From: Scleromitrula shiraiana
Taxonomy: Eukaryota > Ascomycota > Leotiomycetes > Helotiales > Sclerotiniaceae
Length of the DNA: 64,000 nt
Assembly (NCBI GenBank): GCA_028455995.1
Contig: JABELC010000007.1
Location: 372,001 to 436,000, forward strand
Direction of reading: 5' to 3'
The stretch's first letter is position 1, and each line of letters starts with the position of its first letter. The position numbers and the translations under genes are program-made. The notes beneath the pieces were generated by a model that saw only the letters and a list, made by a program, of their open reading frames with translations, was not told the DNA's origin and ran no database searches. Positions 12,486 through 25,545 of this stretch are shown in pieces.

Positions 12486-14362
12486 GAATAAGAAGAAGAA
12501 GAAGAAGAAGAAGAAGAACAAACACAAGCACAAGCACAAGCACAACACAAGCACAGCTTTCCACCTTTCTTAAGCAATCATACTTCAGTTCTAATTGTTG
12601 GATTTAATTCTTTTAACCTAGAGAAAACATCGAGAATAGATTGATCCCCTTTTCCTTGTGATAATCAATGGATTGATCAATGAATGAGATGGATGGTATA
12701 AGACATTCAAACTTCGTTCGTTCTACATGTAGTACTGGTGATATGTATGACTTCTTCTATATGGACTCGAAGTACTTAGGTAAATCTATTCTGCGTATCA
12801 ATGAATACGATGTCAAGGTGAGGAATTTATGAAAGTAGATAACTACTCATTGTTTGTGACTTGATTTCTTTCCCGAGGTCTATACTAATGTATGTATTTT
12901 ACTTATAATGTATGGAAGTGCGTGCATACCTGGTGATACAGTTCCAATATCCTGAAATTAACTACCATGTATGTATGTATGTATGTATGTATGTATGGGA
13001 GACATATGATATGATATGATATGAAAGATCCTATCTTCAGCTGTGATCAAACGCCGTATCAAAAAACATTAATAAACCTACATCCTCATATCATCTCTAT
13101 CTATACATTCTAGGGCTGATGCTAGTCGGAGAGTATACATCGATCAGCTGAATGAATCATTTATCTATAATGTTTTATATATCCAAGTCATTCCCCCCAA
13201 CTTCAAAAGATTCGAGCCTCTGTTGATTTGATATCTTACGATTTTCTTTCCATTTATATCAATCTCTAGGGCTTAGTTGAATAATTCAAGATTCATATAT
13301 AAGCGCTTAAAAAGCCATCATCAATCAATTGGTATGCTGATTACTTATTGCTTACCTAGGTATGTGGTGTTATGTTGGTGCAGAAAAATGAAAAGGGGGC
13401 GCGTGAGGCTCGGCGGATAGTATATTTATTATGGACGTATAGTAATAAAGTTACTTTAATGATTGATAAGTAAGATGTTGTCATTTCACATATTAATTAA
13501 ATCTGGATTCTGAATAACCTCAAATGTTTACTAGCCCTAGAGTACCTAGTTCTTCGTACATATAGTAAGTACGCCTACCGGGTTGCTACTACCTATCTAC
13601 ATGCCCGTTTGAAGCAGTTCAACAATAATAAAGTAAATAAAGTCTGTGTATTCATGTATATCCATGCGGGGTACTGCATGTAGCTGGGCTACAAAGAAAA
13701 AGGAAAGTACGAAAGTAGATATGTAGATATATAGATATATAGATATAAAGAATCTGATGTCACTACTATTTATAGTATCGTAGACATTTAATTACTTATT
13801 ACTCGAGTATTATCACAATAATTCCAATTCAAGCAAATCACATTTTCTAGCCCTAAAAAGACAAGACAATGAAGAAACTTTGCCTTTTAGCGCCTTTCTA
13901 AACTCTCACAAGAACACAGCCACAACTTCTCGATTTTTGCTAAAACCTCAAAATATTCTGGAACCTCAAATCATTTGGGACAATAACGATTATAACGATT
14001 ATAATGATTATAACGATATAAGATGAGGGTTTCTCGTTTGAGCAGTCGGCATCAACGAAAGATACTTATATAGTAGGTACTAGAACATTGATATACCCGG
14101 TGCAGGTCATCAAAATATCTAGGATTCTCAACCAATAGAGAGACCTGTTGAAGATTGAACATTATCCTGTCCCTGGGTCTGTTCCATGGAGTAAGTATTT
14201 GTACTCATGAGTACGGAGTGATAGGTGCCACAAGTACTACAATACCTAGCTTTCATTCATCTTCATCTCAACTAATAAGAAGTCTCATATATCTTCACCG
14301 TACTTCTTATGTCGTTTAATTAATTTTGAATGCAAGTTGCATCAATACCCAAGTAGTTTTGA

Positions 14363-14415
14363 GTGGAGGTATTCGGTACAACTCAGGCTACCCCACATTG
14401 TCACAATTCCCCCGC
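14363..14415 (+). promoter_or_regulatory. Candidate CreA/Mig1 carbon-repression sites upstream of the GH78 gene
   Basis: Three matches to the CreA consensus SYGGRG fall within 53 bp: GTGGAG at about 14363, CCCCAC (minus-strand GTGGGG) at about 14391 and CCCCGC (minus-strand GCGGGG) at about 14410. They lie 230-285 bp before the GH78 start. Clustering of such sites is typical of repressed plant-polymer hydrolase genes, but the motif is short and chance matches are common. Confidence 0.35.
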
Positions 14416-14647
14416 ATTTCACGATCTGCAGAAGTCTGCATTTCTTGACAGCAACCTCTTCGGAAAAACTTCTTTTCGGTATATCCATTGACCGAGTTTG
14501 CAGTGAAATTTCAAGGCCTTGTAATGATGCATCTCTTCGGGGTTGTTTTTGAATCATACAAAATGGATCAAGTTTCCACAAAATCTAGTAGTTCAAGCTG
14601 CAAGATAGTAAAGCATTTTGCTCCAACCACTTTCTTAACCATACAAT

Positions 14648-16782
14648 ATGGCTTTAGGTAAATTCATAGCCAGTTTTGTCCCTTTTGTCATTCTGAGTAG
14701 TGTCGTATCAGCTCAGTCATGTTGGAAGAATACAGCTTGCAGTGGGCCTACTGATACAGCATTCCCTGGTGTATGGGAATCAAACATTTACGCTCCATCC
14801 TCAAGAAAAGTATCACCAAAGTATGTACTTTCAGCACAGACTGGGAACGTCTTATTCAACTACTCAAGGTCTATTGGATTGGCTGGCAATGGTTCAAAAT
14901 ATGTACTTGATTACGGCCTAGAAGTCGGAGGGTTAGTAAGCTTCAATTACACTTCATCGGGATCAGGTGCAATTGGTTTGGCATTCACGGAAGCGAAGAA
15001 CTACATCGGAGAATGGTCAGACTCATCGAATGGCGGATTTAAAGGTCCTGATGGAGCACTTTATGCAAACTTCACTGCTGGCTCTGGCACATATACCATG
15101 CCTGATCGACAATTGCGAGGAGGCTTCCGATATTTGACGTTATTTTTAATTACCAATGGCACGACCAGCGTCAATATCAGCAATATCATTCTCGATATAG
15201 GATTCCAACCAACTTGGTCCAATCTACGAGCATATCAAGGATACTTTCACAGCAACGATGAGATGCTTAATAAAATATGGTATAGCGGTGCCTATACACT
15301 TCAAACGAACGCAGTCCCTCCAAATACAGGACGACAAATTCCAGTCGTTATTAATGGCTGGGCAAACAACGCTACCATGGGACCTGGAGATACTATCATT
15401 ACTGATGGAGCTAAACGAGACCGTGCTGTTTGGCCTGGGGACATGGGCATAGCTGTCCCTTCAACATTTGTCAGTATTGGAGATGATCTTGATAGTGTTA
15501 AGAATGCACTTCAGGTTATGTATAACTATCAGGTAAGTTACAATAGTCATTCGACAACACGAATACTAATTAGAAACGCAGAACAATGTGACCGGTGCAT
15601 TTCCCGAGGCAGGTCCACCATTGTTGCAATTGGGCTCAGATACTTATCATATGTGGACAATGATTGGAACTTACAACTATGTGTTATACACCAATGATAC
15701 AGCATTTTTAGCGCAAAATTGGGCCAAGTATCAATTGGCAATGAACTACGTTTACGGGAAAGTCAGCAGTCCTGGTCTTCTCGTTGTAACTGGTATTAGA
15801 GATTGGGCTCGTTGGCAACAGGGTTTCAACAACAGTGAGGCACAGATGATGTAAGTAATACTTTTATGTTGTGAACAATTCTTACCAACTTACATAAAGT
15901 CTATATCGCACACTTCTCACTGGTGCTGATCTTGCCTCATGGGTTGGAGATACCACCAAATTGACCGCGACATGGAATAGTCGTGCTGCAGCACTAAAGA
16001 CAGCTATCAACACCTACTGTTTCGATTCTTCATACGGGGCATTCAAAGATAACGCTACAGCCACTACCCTCCACCCCCAAGATGCAAACAGCATGGCCCT
16101 TCTATTCGGCGTAGTCGACTCCAACTCCACCACCGCGCAAAACATCTCCACCAACCTCCTAAAAAACTGGACCCCAATCGGCGCCGTCGCCCCCGAACTC
16201 CCCGAAAACATCTCCCCCTTCATCTCCTCCTTCGAGATCCAAGGCCACCTCACCATCGGCCAAACCTCCCGCGCCCTCGACCTCATCCGTCGCAGCTGGG
16301 GCTGGTACCTCAACAACCCCAACGGCACCCAAAGCACCGTCATCGAAGGTTATCTCCAAAACGCCACCTTCGCCTATCGCTCCAGCAGAGGCTACATGCA
16401 CGATACCTCGTACGTGTCGCACGCACACGGCTGGAGTTCGGGCCCGACGTCTGCGCTTACGGAATATGTGCTTGGTCTTAGCATTGCGAGCCGCATTGGA
16501 GCGACGTGGAAGCTGGCGCCGCAGTTTGGGGATCTTACGAGTGTGGAGGGGGGGTTCTCGACGAAATTGGGGACGTTTCGGGCGGCGTGGAAGGTTGCTG
16601 ATATGGGCAATTATACGATTACTTATGTGGTGCCTACGGGGACGAAGGGGGAGATTTATTTGCCGAGGACGAGGAATGGGAATGTTAGGGTTAATGGGAA
16701 GTTATTGAAGAATTTGGTTGGGAAGGATGGTAAGGTGGTGTTGAGTTCGGAGGGGGGAAGTCATAGTATTGTTGTTGATTAG
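14648..16782 (+). CDS. Secreted glycoside hydrolase family 78-like (alpha-L-rhamnosidase)
   Basis: Three exons (14648-15532, 15582-15850, 15900-16782) with two 49-bp introns give 678 residues. Residues 1-22 form a signal peptide (a hydrophobic stretch, then SVVSAQS), so the protein is secreted; many N-x-S/T sites follow. An N-terminal beta-sandwich-like part is followed by an (alpha/alpha)6-type catalytic part with DGAKRDRAVWPGDMG at 253-267, the acidic/Trp-rich motif that marks GH78 and related six-hairpin enzymes. VTGIRDWARWQQG, SPFISSFEIQGHL and SHAHGWSSGPTSAL follow, and a C-terminal beta domain ends in a GxH-I-V tail. Expected role: release of terminal rhamnose from pectin (RG-I) or rhamnosides. 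The exact substrate cannot be told. Codon style changes sharply from C-ending to G-ending near 16450. Confidence 0.88.
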
Positions 16783-17030
16783 GTTATAGGCTGAATCTCT
16801 TAGTAAGTAGATACATACATATATATATTTAAAACAGACATTTGACATTTGGTTATGATACAATACATAGTTTCAAACCCCATAAAACGAGAAGATCATC
16901 ACAGACCACATACGATATGCACGATATATCCGGGTCTGTGAGACGGATCGGATAATCCTAGCTCATTCGTACTCTCCCAACCAGGGATCCAAATATCCAG
17001 AAAATTCACTGGCTTCTTGGCTTCTTCTAG

Positions 17031-17064
<34 letters not shown>

Positions 17065-18293
17065 TGAACTTCAATTGAACACTTCAATCTAATTGATATG
17101 ATGGCCATTATTCGAACGCAATCATAAGATGATTAGATGAATTTTGAGATCAAGTATTGAATGAGGTTTCACTAGCAGTCTATGCATAAATTACGAATGA
17201 TATTATATACATACATACATACATACATACACCTAAATAATTTTATCATTCGAGTCTACGTACCGGCCAATAGTACAATCGTAAACATTTATTTACTCAC
17301 ATCAATCAAGCAATCAAATCATCAGATTGTTAGAAACACCATTAATAAAATGCTCGCGAGATATTTGCTTATTGATTGATTGATGGATGGATGGATGGAT
17401 GCATTGCATGAAGATCTAAAGTTTTAACTTCGGGACGAGATTCACTTGCGGGTGAGAATAGGATGATGTGATGACGTCAAAATTATTTTCCTTATTAGTA
17501 TAGTGGGTAGTGGGAGATGGGAAAGAATGTTGGAGAGTGCTAAAAAGGAGCTTTATTAGAATCTTGAACTTGGTGTGAATATATAACTTCGTTTCATCCC
17601 ATTTTATCTCATTTTATCTTCTTTCATCTATCGATCTCATCATCATTTACCTTATAGGATCAATATCTTTTATCTATTTTATCGCGAGACAAAACGAAAT
17701 AAACAAATAAATAAACAAACAAACCTCCTATCATATCCTATCCTATCCATAAACTACAGATTATCTTGAATAATCTTCAGGGTAATAGGAAGATTATATT
17801 ACCTTACCTTACCTTACCTTACCTTACTACCCTACCTTACATTACGGTACCGATCGAAAGGTCCAGATACAATTAATCCACGAGGATAAATTATTAATAA
17901 TTCACCCCCCACATTTCGTACCAGGTAAGCAAAGCAAAGTTCTCCAAGGTAATAATAATTTTGATTCGATTTGCTGTCTGATATGTCTTCCGTATCTGGT
18001 TTCCAGTGAGCGTGTTTATTGTGCTCCTTTGTTTGTTTGTTTGTTTGCTTGCTTGATTTCCCTACCCAATACCTATACTCGTATTGAATGCAACGTTCGA
18101 CGTCACTGAAAATATCCTACATTCCATTCCCCTCTTCCTCTCGACTTGATAATATTCTTTTCTACCAATATTGTTTGCTTATTGCTTTATTGTTTTTGGA
18201 ATTACGTTTTATATTTGTTATTTGGATCGCAACTGTCATTTTGGAAAAGCGCATCGCATCATCGTACTGCACTGCGAGGAATAAGCTGACAAG
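16783..18293. other. Intergenic region upstream of the slm1-like gene
   Basis: No gene seen. Microsatellites: ATC units at 17038-17062, ATAC units at 17208-17231, GATG units at 17382-17401, CTTAC units at 17800-17826. The last 300 bp before 18294 contain pyrimidine-rich stretches suited to a fungal promoter, but no single element can be called. Confidence 0.55.
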
Positions 18294-19938
18294 ATGATGC
18301 GCAAAAAGTCCTTATATGCCAATATGTCGGGTCAGGTAGCTGGAGCCCCGGGATCTCAACCGGTTAATTTACCGCAGAGACAGTTTTCGACGGCGAGTAG
18401 TAGTGCCATGACGGATGATGGAGAAGCTGTACCGACTGAGAATCCTAAGGATGTGAGTTATTATTTCTTTACTTCATGGTGAACGTGCGGGAAATAATTC
18501 AGGGGTTAATTGGTATCGTCTTATTTCGCAGACATCGGAATTATTGGCAGAGAGATTGCGAGCTTGGAAACATGCGGTTGGATATTTGGAGGAATATATT
18601 GGGGCGGTGGAAAAGGCGCAGAAATCTCAGTCGAAGGAGTATGAGAAGGTTTTGAAAACTATTCAGAATCCGTTGAAGGAGGGTCATCATTTTCAGCAGG
18701 AGTTGGGTGGTATGGCGGGATTCTTTGAGAACATGAGAACGAATACTCAGGTATGGAACTGAAGAATATGGTTCGATTGTTAGGTCATCACTGATATTTA
18801 ATAGGGGTTAATAAATTCTCATCTCGAAACTGAGAGCAATTTGAAGGGACAAGTATTACCTATACTCGATCGATTACACAAGGAAATCAAACATAAATCG
18901 AAGGAACTTCTGGCTGGTGCTAGCAAGGGAGCCAAGGAGGTTGAAAAGGCTAGAAATACAACTCAAAAGCATATCGAACTCCTTGGATCGCAAAGTGCAA
19001 ACTATCTCTCTAGCGGAGCTTCAATGAAGTCCCATGAAGATCCATATGTTGTTCACAGAGGAGTTCTACACAGATTGCATAAACAAGTTTTGGAGGAAAA
19101 CAACAATCGACACGATCTCATCAGTGTTCAAAACAACTTCGCCCAATTCGAATCTCACGTTATCGAAATCATCCAACAATGCATGATGTCCTTCCACCAA
19201 TTTCTGGCCGCTCAATCCCAACGCGAACAAACCCTCTGGTCCGACGTTCTAAGCAACGCACAAGGAATCCCACCAAATCTCGAATGGGAAGGCTTCGTAG
19301 CCCGAAACCAAGCCCTCCTAATCGATCCCAATGCCCCCGACCGCTCCGTCGACACCATCACCTTCCCCAACCAAAACCATCACAGCACACAAGGCCTCAT
19401 CGAAGGAACGCTCGAGCGTAAATCCCGCAACAAGCTCAGTTTCGCCGGTTACACAACAGGCTATTACGTCGTTACCCCTAGTAAATTCCTCCACGAATTC
19501 AAAGACAGCGATAACATCCGTAAAGATCCCGTACCCGAACTATCCATCTATCTCCCAGACGCCACAATTGGGTCTACTAATGGAGAGAAGTTTAATATCA
19601 AAGGCAAAGACGTCAGTAAAGGAATCGGAAGCAAACTCTCCGGAACATCCGAAATAGCATTCAAAGCGCACTCGAAAGCGGACGCGGAAAAATGGTACGG
19701 GATTATCAGGGCACAGGTTGGTAATGGGCCGGCTGATGGCGGTATGGGGAGCTCACCGGTTAGTCCGATCACCCCGGTGGATGTCACGCATGGACGACCG
19801 GGGGAGATTCAGACGCAGCAGACTCAGGGGACGATTAGTGGGAAGGAGACGGTTACGAGTCCGGTTTCGGCAACGGGATCAATTCCTCATGCTACTAATG
19901 TGGCGGATTTTGCACCGGTAGAGGAGAAGAAGGATTAA
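18294..19938 (+). CDS. slm1: Slm1/Slm2-like PI(4,5)P2-binding PH-domain protein (TORC2 adaptor)
   Basis: Three exons (18294-18452, 18532-18750, 18805-19938) give 503 residues; junction phases are clean. Two adjacent ATG codons open the gene. After a Ser-rich N-terminus comes a long helical, BAR-like segment (about 55-300; e.g. LRAWKHAVGYLEEYIGAVEK and ILDRLHKEIKHKSKELLAG). A PH domain at about 323-430 follows (GLIEGTLERKS, GYTTGYYVVTPSKFLHEFKD, HSKADAEKWYGIIRAQ), then a Pro/Thr-rich tail. Yeast Slm1/2 sit at eisosomes, bind PI(4,5)P2 and recruit Ypk kinases to TORC2, with effects on actin and sphingolipid synthesis. Length and order fit the family. The last 700 bp show the C-rich to G-rich codon switch described in the findings. 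Confidence 0.9.
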
Positions 19939-20445
19939 TTTGAGGGTTGAAGGTGTGCTTGATAACTGTGGGGTGACTTGGATGGAGCTTGTTGGATGCG
20001 GGATGCGGGATGTGTGGTGAGAAGGATATGGACGAATTTGCAACATACATACCTACATACCTACCTACCTAACTAATTTGACGTTGTGGTCATGTCGATA
20101 TCGAGTATGCGTATATATGTGGAAATTGAGATGATTGGGATATATATATATGTGTGTGTGTGTATGTGTGTATGTGAGGATCTTCTACTTAATCAAGTAT
20201 CCAAATGAATGAATGAATGAATGAATAGTTTTACTTTGACAAAGCGAGATTTTGAATGAGATTTTAAATCTTTGTTTGATTTGAGTGATCAGTGGGATGG
20301 ATATTCGTTATCGATGGTCAAGTGAAGTGAGGTGAGGTGAGGTGAGGTGAAGTGAGTATTGAGTAGAGATAGATGTTATGTGGGTAGATATTAGAGATTA
20401 GGTGAGATGGTAGGTTATATATAATTATATTATAAGTATATGCCA

Positions 20446-20480
<35 letters not shown>

Positions 20481-22636
20481 TCCACCATATCATTCCTCCT
20501 TTCCTCTCCTCTCCTCTCCTCTCCATATATTTCAACATTCTACAATATACATATATACATACATACACATGTACTCATACATACATACATACATATTAAA
20601 ACGAGCCTGCTCTGCTCTGCTCTGCCATAATGATCCATGTCTAAAAAGAAAAAAAGAGAGAAAGAAAAAAAAAAGAGGGGGGGAGAATTCGTATAGTTCT
20701 TTTATGGATCTATTATATTTTGTATCTTGTAAGTAAATTTGTGTGTGTGTGTTTTGTGCGTGGAGATGTTATGTCGATGTTGATATGTATGGGTATGGAT
20801 ATGTTATATATTATAATTTATATCTATGCTAGTATCTTATCTTATTTCATCTCATTTCTTAAATTTCATTTTTATTTCCACGTATATGGATATATATACT
20901 AGTAGATACGGGAATAGAAATAGAAATAGGAATAGAAATGCAAATAATGGCTTATATTTAAGAATAATCTGATATCGAGTTATTCGATTTGGAAATGAGA
21001 TGCTATAGTTGATGTTTTGCTGCTTTGGTGTTGTTAAAGGGGGGGTTAAAGGGTTATTTTGGAGTTTTGATATGGGATGGGATATGTGGTATCGATGCTT
21101 TATATGTATATATAAATAAATAATAAGCAAAATAATATACATATTATATATATATATATATATACATACATAGAAAAAGCTCATTAGCAGCAATCAACTA
21201 ATTAAATTTACCAACTTGAATTAATAATATTTATTATATATACGATTCGATCCCATTATATTCTATTCTACTATTCTACTATTCTACTATTCTACTATTC
21301 TACTATTCTACTATTCTACTATTCTACTATTCTACTATTCTACTATTCTACTATTCTACTATTCTACTATTCTACTATTCTACTATTCTACTATTCTACT
21401 ATTCAATTCTACTATTCAATTCTACTATTCAATCCTATCCTATCCTATCCTTAAACATCTTCACAATCACAATCATAATCACAATCATAATCACAATCAT
21501 AATCATAGCCTTAATTAATAGTTAATAATACCAATAATATTCATAATAATAATAAATACATATAAATACATACATACATACATACATACAAACAAACAAA
21601 CACACCACCATAACAAAGCATACAAAAAACTATACACTGCATCTACACTGTATCTACATCTACATCTAAAATCCAAAATACCATACGAAGTTCCTCGATA
21701 AGGAGGAGGAGGAGGAGGAGGAAATAAAATCCCTCTCTTTTATTTCCTTTCCTTCCCTTTCCTTCCCCCCCTTTTTTCCCTTTTTGAGGAGACGATAAAT
21801 ATATGATATGAATCATCATATATAATTTAAATTTAGAATGGTGTTTTAGAGGGTGGGTTAATGGAATATGGGTTAATTAACATATCATTCATTCATTCAT
21901 TCATTTATATATGTATATATATAAGTTTGTTAAAACATCCTTGATTTTATCTCCGTTTTTATGTTTATCTTAATCTTTCTTTCTTATATTAATGCCCCCG
22001 TTCCTTCTCATGCTCTTCACTATCTTTTCGTTTCCTCTTCCGTCTTTCTCTTTCTCCTTCTTCTTCTTCTTCTCCTTCTCCTCGGTATAACTAATCAAAT
22101 AATCAATCAAATAATCAATCAACTAATCAATCAACTAATCAATCAACCAACTAATCAATCAATCATTTCATGCATCTAATTTACATACATACATACACAC
22201 ACCCCTCCTCCTCCCCCTCCTCCTCCCCCTCCTCCTCCCCCTCCTCCTCCTCCTCCTCCTCCTCCTTCCCCCCCCTTTCCCCTCCATCCATCCATAATTT
22301 TCAAAACATCAACATCTTATTTTCTGTTCCCTCCCTTAATGCTCTCCAAGTATTTCTCAACTCGAATGAACCAAACTATGAAAACCCAACCCGACCCAAC
22401 CGATCCCAAATCCAAATCCAAATCCAACCCAACTCCGTAAAATGCCGAATAAACTGAAGTTTGATAAAAATATCGGTTTCTTTTTGATGGAATATATGTG
22501 ATATGATGTGATGTGATATGATATGAATGAATCAAATCCTTCTTCCCATCTTCCCTTCTTCGCCTCGACAACGCAGCTCAACTCAACTCAACTTCTCCTC
22601 AACTTCTCCTCATCTCATCTCGTGCTATGCCATAAC
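19939..22636. other. Intergenic region between convergent genes, dense in microsatellites
   Basis: The slm1-like gene and the zinc-finger gene converge on this stretch. It holds TA and TG runs (20140-20165, 20449-20476), GGTGA/AGTGA runs near 20325-20355, the ATTCTACT array, GGA units near 21703-21722, ATTC units near 21888-21905, CAACTAAT runs near 22090-22160 and CCT units at 22203-22266. No gene supported. Confidence 0.6.
21262..21432. repeat. (ATTCTACT)n octanucleotide array, about 20 copies
   Basis: About 170 bp of an 8-bp unit, perfect through most of its length and ending in a diverged form (ATTCAATTCTACT) near 21400-21430. Octamer arrays this long are uncommon among fungal microsatellites. 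Confidence 0.93.
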
Positions 22637-24811
22637 TCAAGCACCAATCCTCACATACCCCTGCACACAATTTCCATTCTCAATACCATCCATCCCAACA
22701 CCCACACCCACACCGACACCCATTCCCACGCCCCCGTTAACATTCACGCCATTCACGCTATTAACACCCACGCCATTAACATTCGCACCCATTCCACTTC
22801 CTACTCCTACACCTCTTCCCCCCTGATTCCCTCCCACACCATTAGCCAACCTGAAATTATTTCCCCCCGCCATCTGCGCCTCTGGAGCTCTCTGATTCTG
22901 GTTCTGATTTTGATTCTGATTTTGATTTTGACCCTGATTTTGCACAACACCTCCGACTCTTACTCCTACTCCTACATTTCCTACGCCAACAACTCCATTA
23001 ACATCTCCCATTTCCACAAATGCATCATCTTCCTCCATGTCCGCGTCGCCGTCTGCATCTTGATCACTTCCGATATCACCCCCATTCATATTGTCATCTG
23101 TATCTGGCAACGTCGCATTATTTGATTGCTGTTGCTGTCCTTGCTGTTGTTGTTGTTGTTGTTGTTGCTGCGATGGTAAAGTCGATTGCAATCCTTGCTG
23201 TTGCTGCTGTTGCTGTTGCTGTTGTTGAAGATGATGCTCCCCCAACGCCATCCCCGCATTTACATTGGTATTCAACCCCGAACCCGAATCCAACGATTTC
23301 TGGCCCGCCATTCCCCCAGTACCAGTACCATTACCCCTTGCCTGTTTAACCACACCTCTCCATCTCCCGATTGCACGCTCAACAGCCGTATCGAGGTGGA
23401 CGCTTCGATCCATGAGACGCACTCCGACGCTTTTATGCGTGGCGCCCATTTCGCCCAGTTCCGTCATAAGACGTGTATCAATTGGTAAGGGGGAAGGAGG
23501 TTGAATTCTGAATTCTCTTGGTTGTTGGAGACGACTTAATTCTTCAACTTGAAGTTTGGAATGTGCAGATTCTTGTTGCAAGAGAATCTTTTCTTTCTTT
23601 AACGTGGTGATCTCTTCCGACTTTCGACCAATGTTACGGGCTAATTCAAGGGTCCAAAGTTCGGTTCGTTTGTTCGGAAGTATGGAAGTCCAGTGTGCGA
23701 ACATTGTGTGAAGATGTTCTGAAACCTTAGCCTCCATATTTTGAGCTTCTACTTCTGCTTGGCGGTGTAAAGCAGTTATGTCTTCAATGTTATTGTAATT
23801 GTGTTGTGGGGGATATGATAGATCATGTTGTGGAGCTGTGTTTGCTATTGAGATCGAGATACGATAGCGGTGAAATTCGGAAGCAAAGTGTTTCCGTAAT
23901 GCTTGATATTGTTGTTCATCTGGAGGCAGAATAGACCATGAAGTTGAATTGGGAATTGGAGTTGACGCGTAAAGAGTAGGTGGTGGTGGAAGACAATGAA
24001 GTGTAAGAGCAGGAAAATCTAATTTGAAAGGATCATAATCAAAAATCTCAGGTCCCTCAATTCGTTGTCTGTAGTAAAAAATTGGTTAGACATCGTTCAA
24101 GTTCTGGGCTGCACATAAATATTACTTAGCTGCTCGGATACCCCCTATAACTTCTCTCAAAGCTAATTCTGCAGCTTTTGCATTATCCAAAGCTTCCATC
24201 ATCTTTTGTTTTTGTTCAAAGGTGGTTTTGGCCAACATTTGTTTGCTGACCGATCTACTCCTACCATCTAACCTTCTAGCTCCATCTCTGGAATCATCCC
24301 CATCCCAATTGCGAACCTGTTCGCCATTTCTCGGGGTCGTGGCCGGTATATGATTCATTACACCCGTTGATTCCCAAGAACCAGCATTCAACACAAAATT
24401 ACCTCTCCTTGCCCCGGTCGACACACCACACATCACATTCATACCCTGTCCATCATCTCTCCTTATGCTTGGTGAACGATTCCCCGACATATCCGAATCA
24501 TTATGCGGACTCCTCCTTTCCGAAGCTCCAGGGGTCCCCGCCGGAGTCGAATCCTCCCTTCTCGAAGTCGAGTTCCGTGGCTGCCGCCTCGTAATGCCTC
24601 CTCGCATCTTCCGGATCTCATCAACACTATGTATGCCATCTGCGGGCTTTGGATTCTTCTCCTTTATGTAAAGATCAAGATGTCGACCAAGTGATGAGGA
24701 GGTAAAAGCTTGATGACAAAAAGGACAATTTTTGTCCTTGGGAGCAGAATTTTTGGCACCGTTTACTGAAAGGTTGGCATTGGAATTGGGGGTTCCCATT
24801 TGTTCGGCCAT
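22637..24811 (-). CDS. Zinc-finger (CxxC...H) protein with coiled and polyQ regions, function unknown
   Basis: Two exons (24811-24126 and 24068-22637) joined by a 57-bp intron give 705 residues. An N-terminal zinc-binding motif has C29 and C32 (CPFCHQAF) with H44 (SLGRHLDLYI), resembling UBZ/C2HC-type fingers. It is followed by ADGIHSVDEIRKMRGGITRR, which I believe is conserved in filamentous fungi. The middle (LPPPPTLYA..., DEQQYQALRKHFASEFHRYR) is probably helical, as is the segment around 23740-23540 (coiled-coil-like, ELARNIGRKSEEITTLKKEK). The last third is low complexity: polyQ tracts, an acidic block (DADGDADMEEDDAF), Asn-Gln repeats and a Gly-Val repeat tail. I do not know the function; nuclear or ubiquitin-linked roles are guesses from the finger alone. 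Confidence 0.72.
23130..23228 (-). repeat. Two coding polyglutamine tracts
   Basis: CAA/CAG runs on the minus strand encode two glutamine tracts of roughly ten residues each, split by a short GLQSTLPS spacer. They sit just ahead of the acidic block in the zinc-finger protein. Confidence 0.9.
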
Positions 24812-25323
24812 TTTTGATTATTTCTCAATGGGTTACGCGTTTTCTTATACTCTTCATCCAAAAAATATGAACCTCTCTTATCGCATTTGGTGAAATGGAT
24901 ATTCTCTCTATGGGTATGTAATGGAAAATTGAAAGGAGAGAGCAAGCAATCTTTTCTTAATATTCCCTCTTAAAAAATAAAACAAAAGCGAGAATTGCAT
25001 AAGAAGAGAGATAAATTTCTTTTTAAGAAAAGAAGAATTATGAAGATCAAAGGAAAGTGAAATTTATAAAGCTGTAGGAGGAATGAAGTAAAGAGGACAG
25101 GAGGTTAGGAGAGATGAGTTAGGAGGTAGGAGGTAGGGTAAGGTAGGTTAGAACTTATTAGGAGGGAAATAATAATAAAATAAATTCTAAAGGGGTTTGT
25201 CTGGTTTTTTTTTTTTTTTTTTTGGTAGTTCTAGCCTTTTTTTGAATTTCCCTTCCAATTTCTCTACTTTTGGTAATAGTTTCTTTTCTAGAGTACGGAT
25301 ACCGTAAAAATAATAATAATAAT

Positions 25324-25354
<31 letters not shown>

Positions 25355-25514
25355 TAATATCCTCCCTCATTATATCTATCCACCTCCATCCACAAATCCA
25401 ATTCATCCATTTATTCATCCATCCATATCCATCATCCACAAACAAGTCCAAGTCCCACGGTATTAGCATATTAGAAGATGATTTTATTTATTATTTCGCT
25501 AACAAGGATTACAT

Positions 25515-25545
<31 letters not shown>

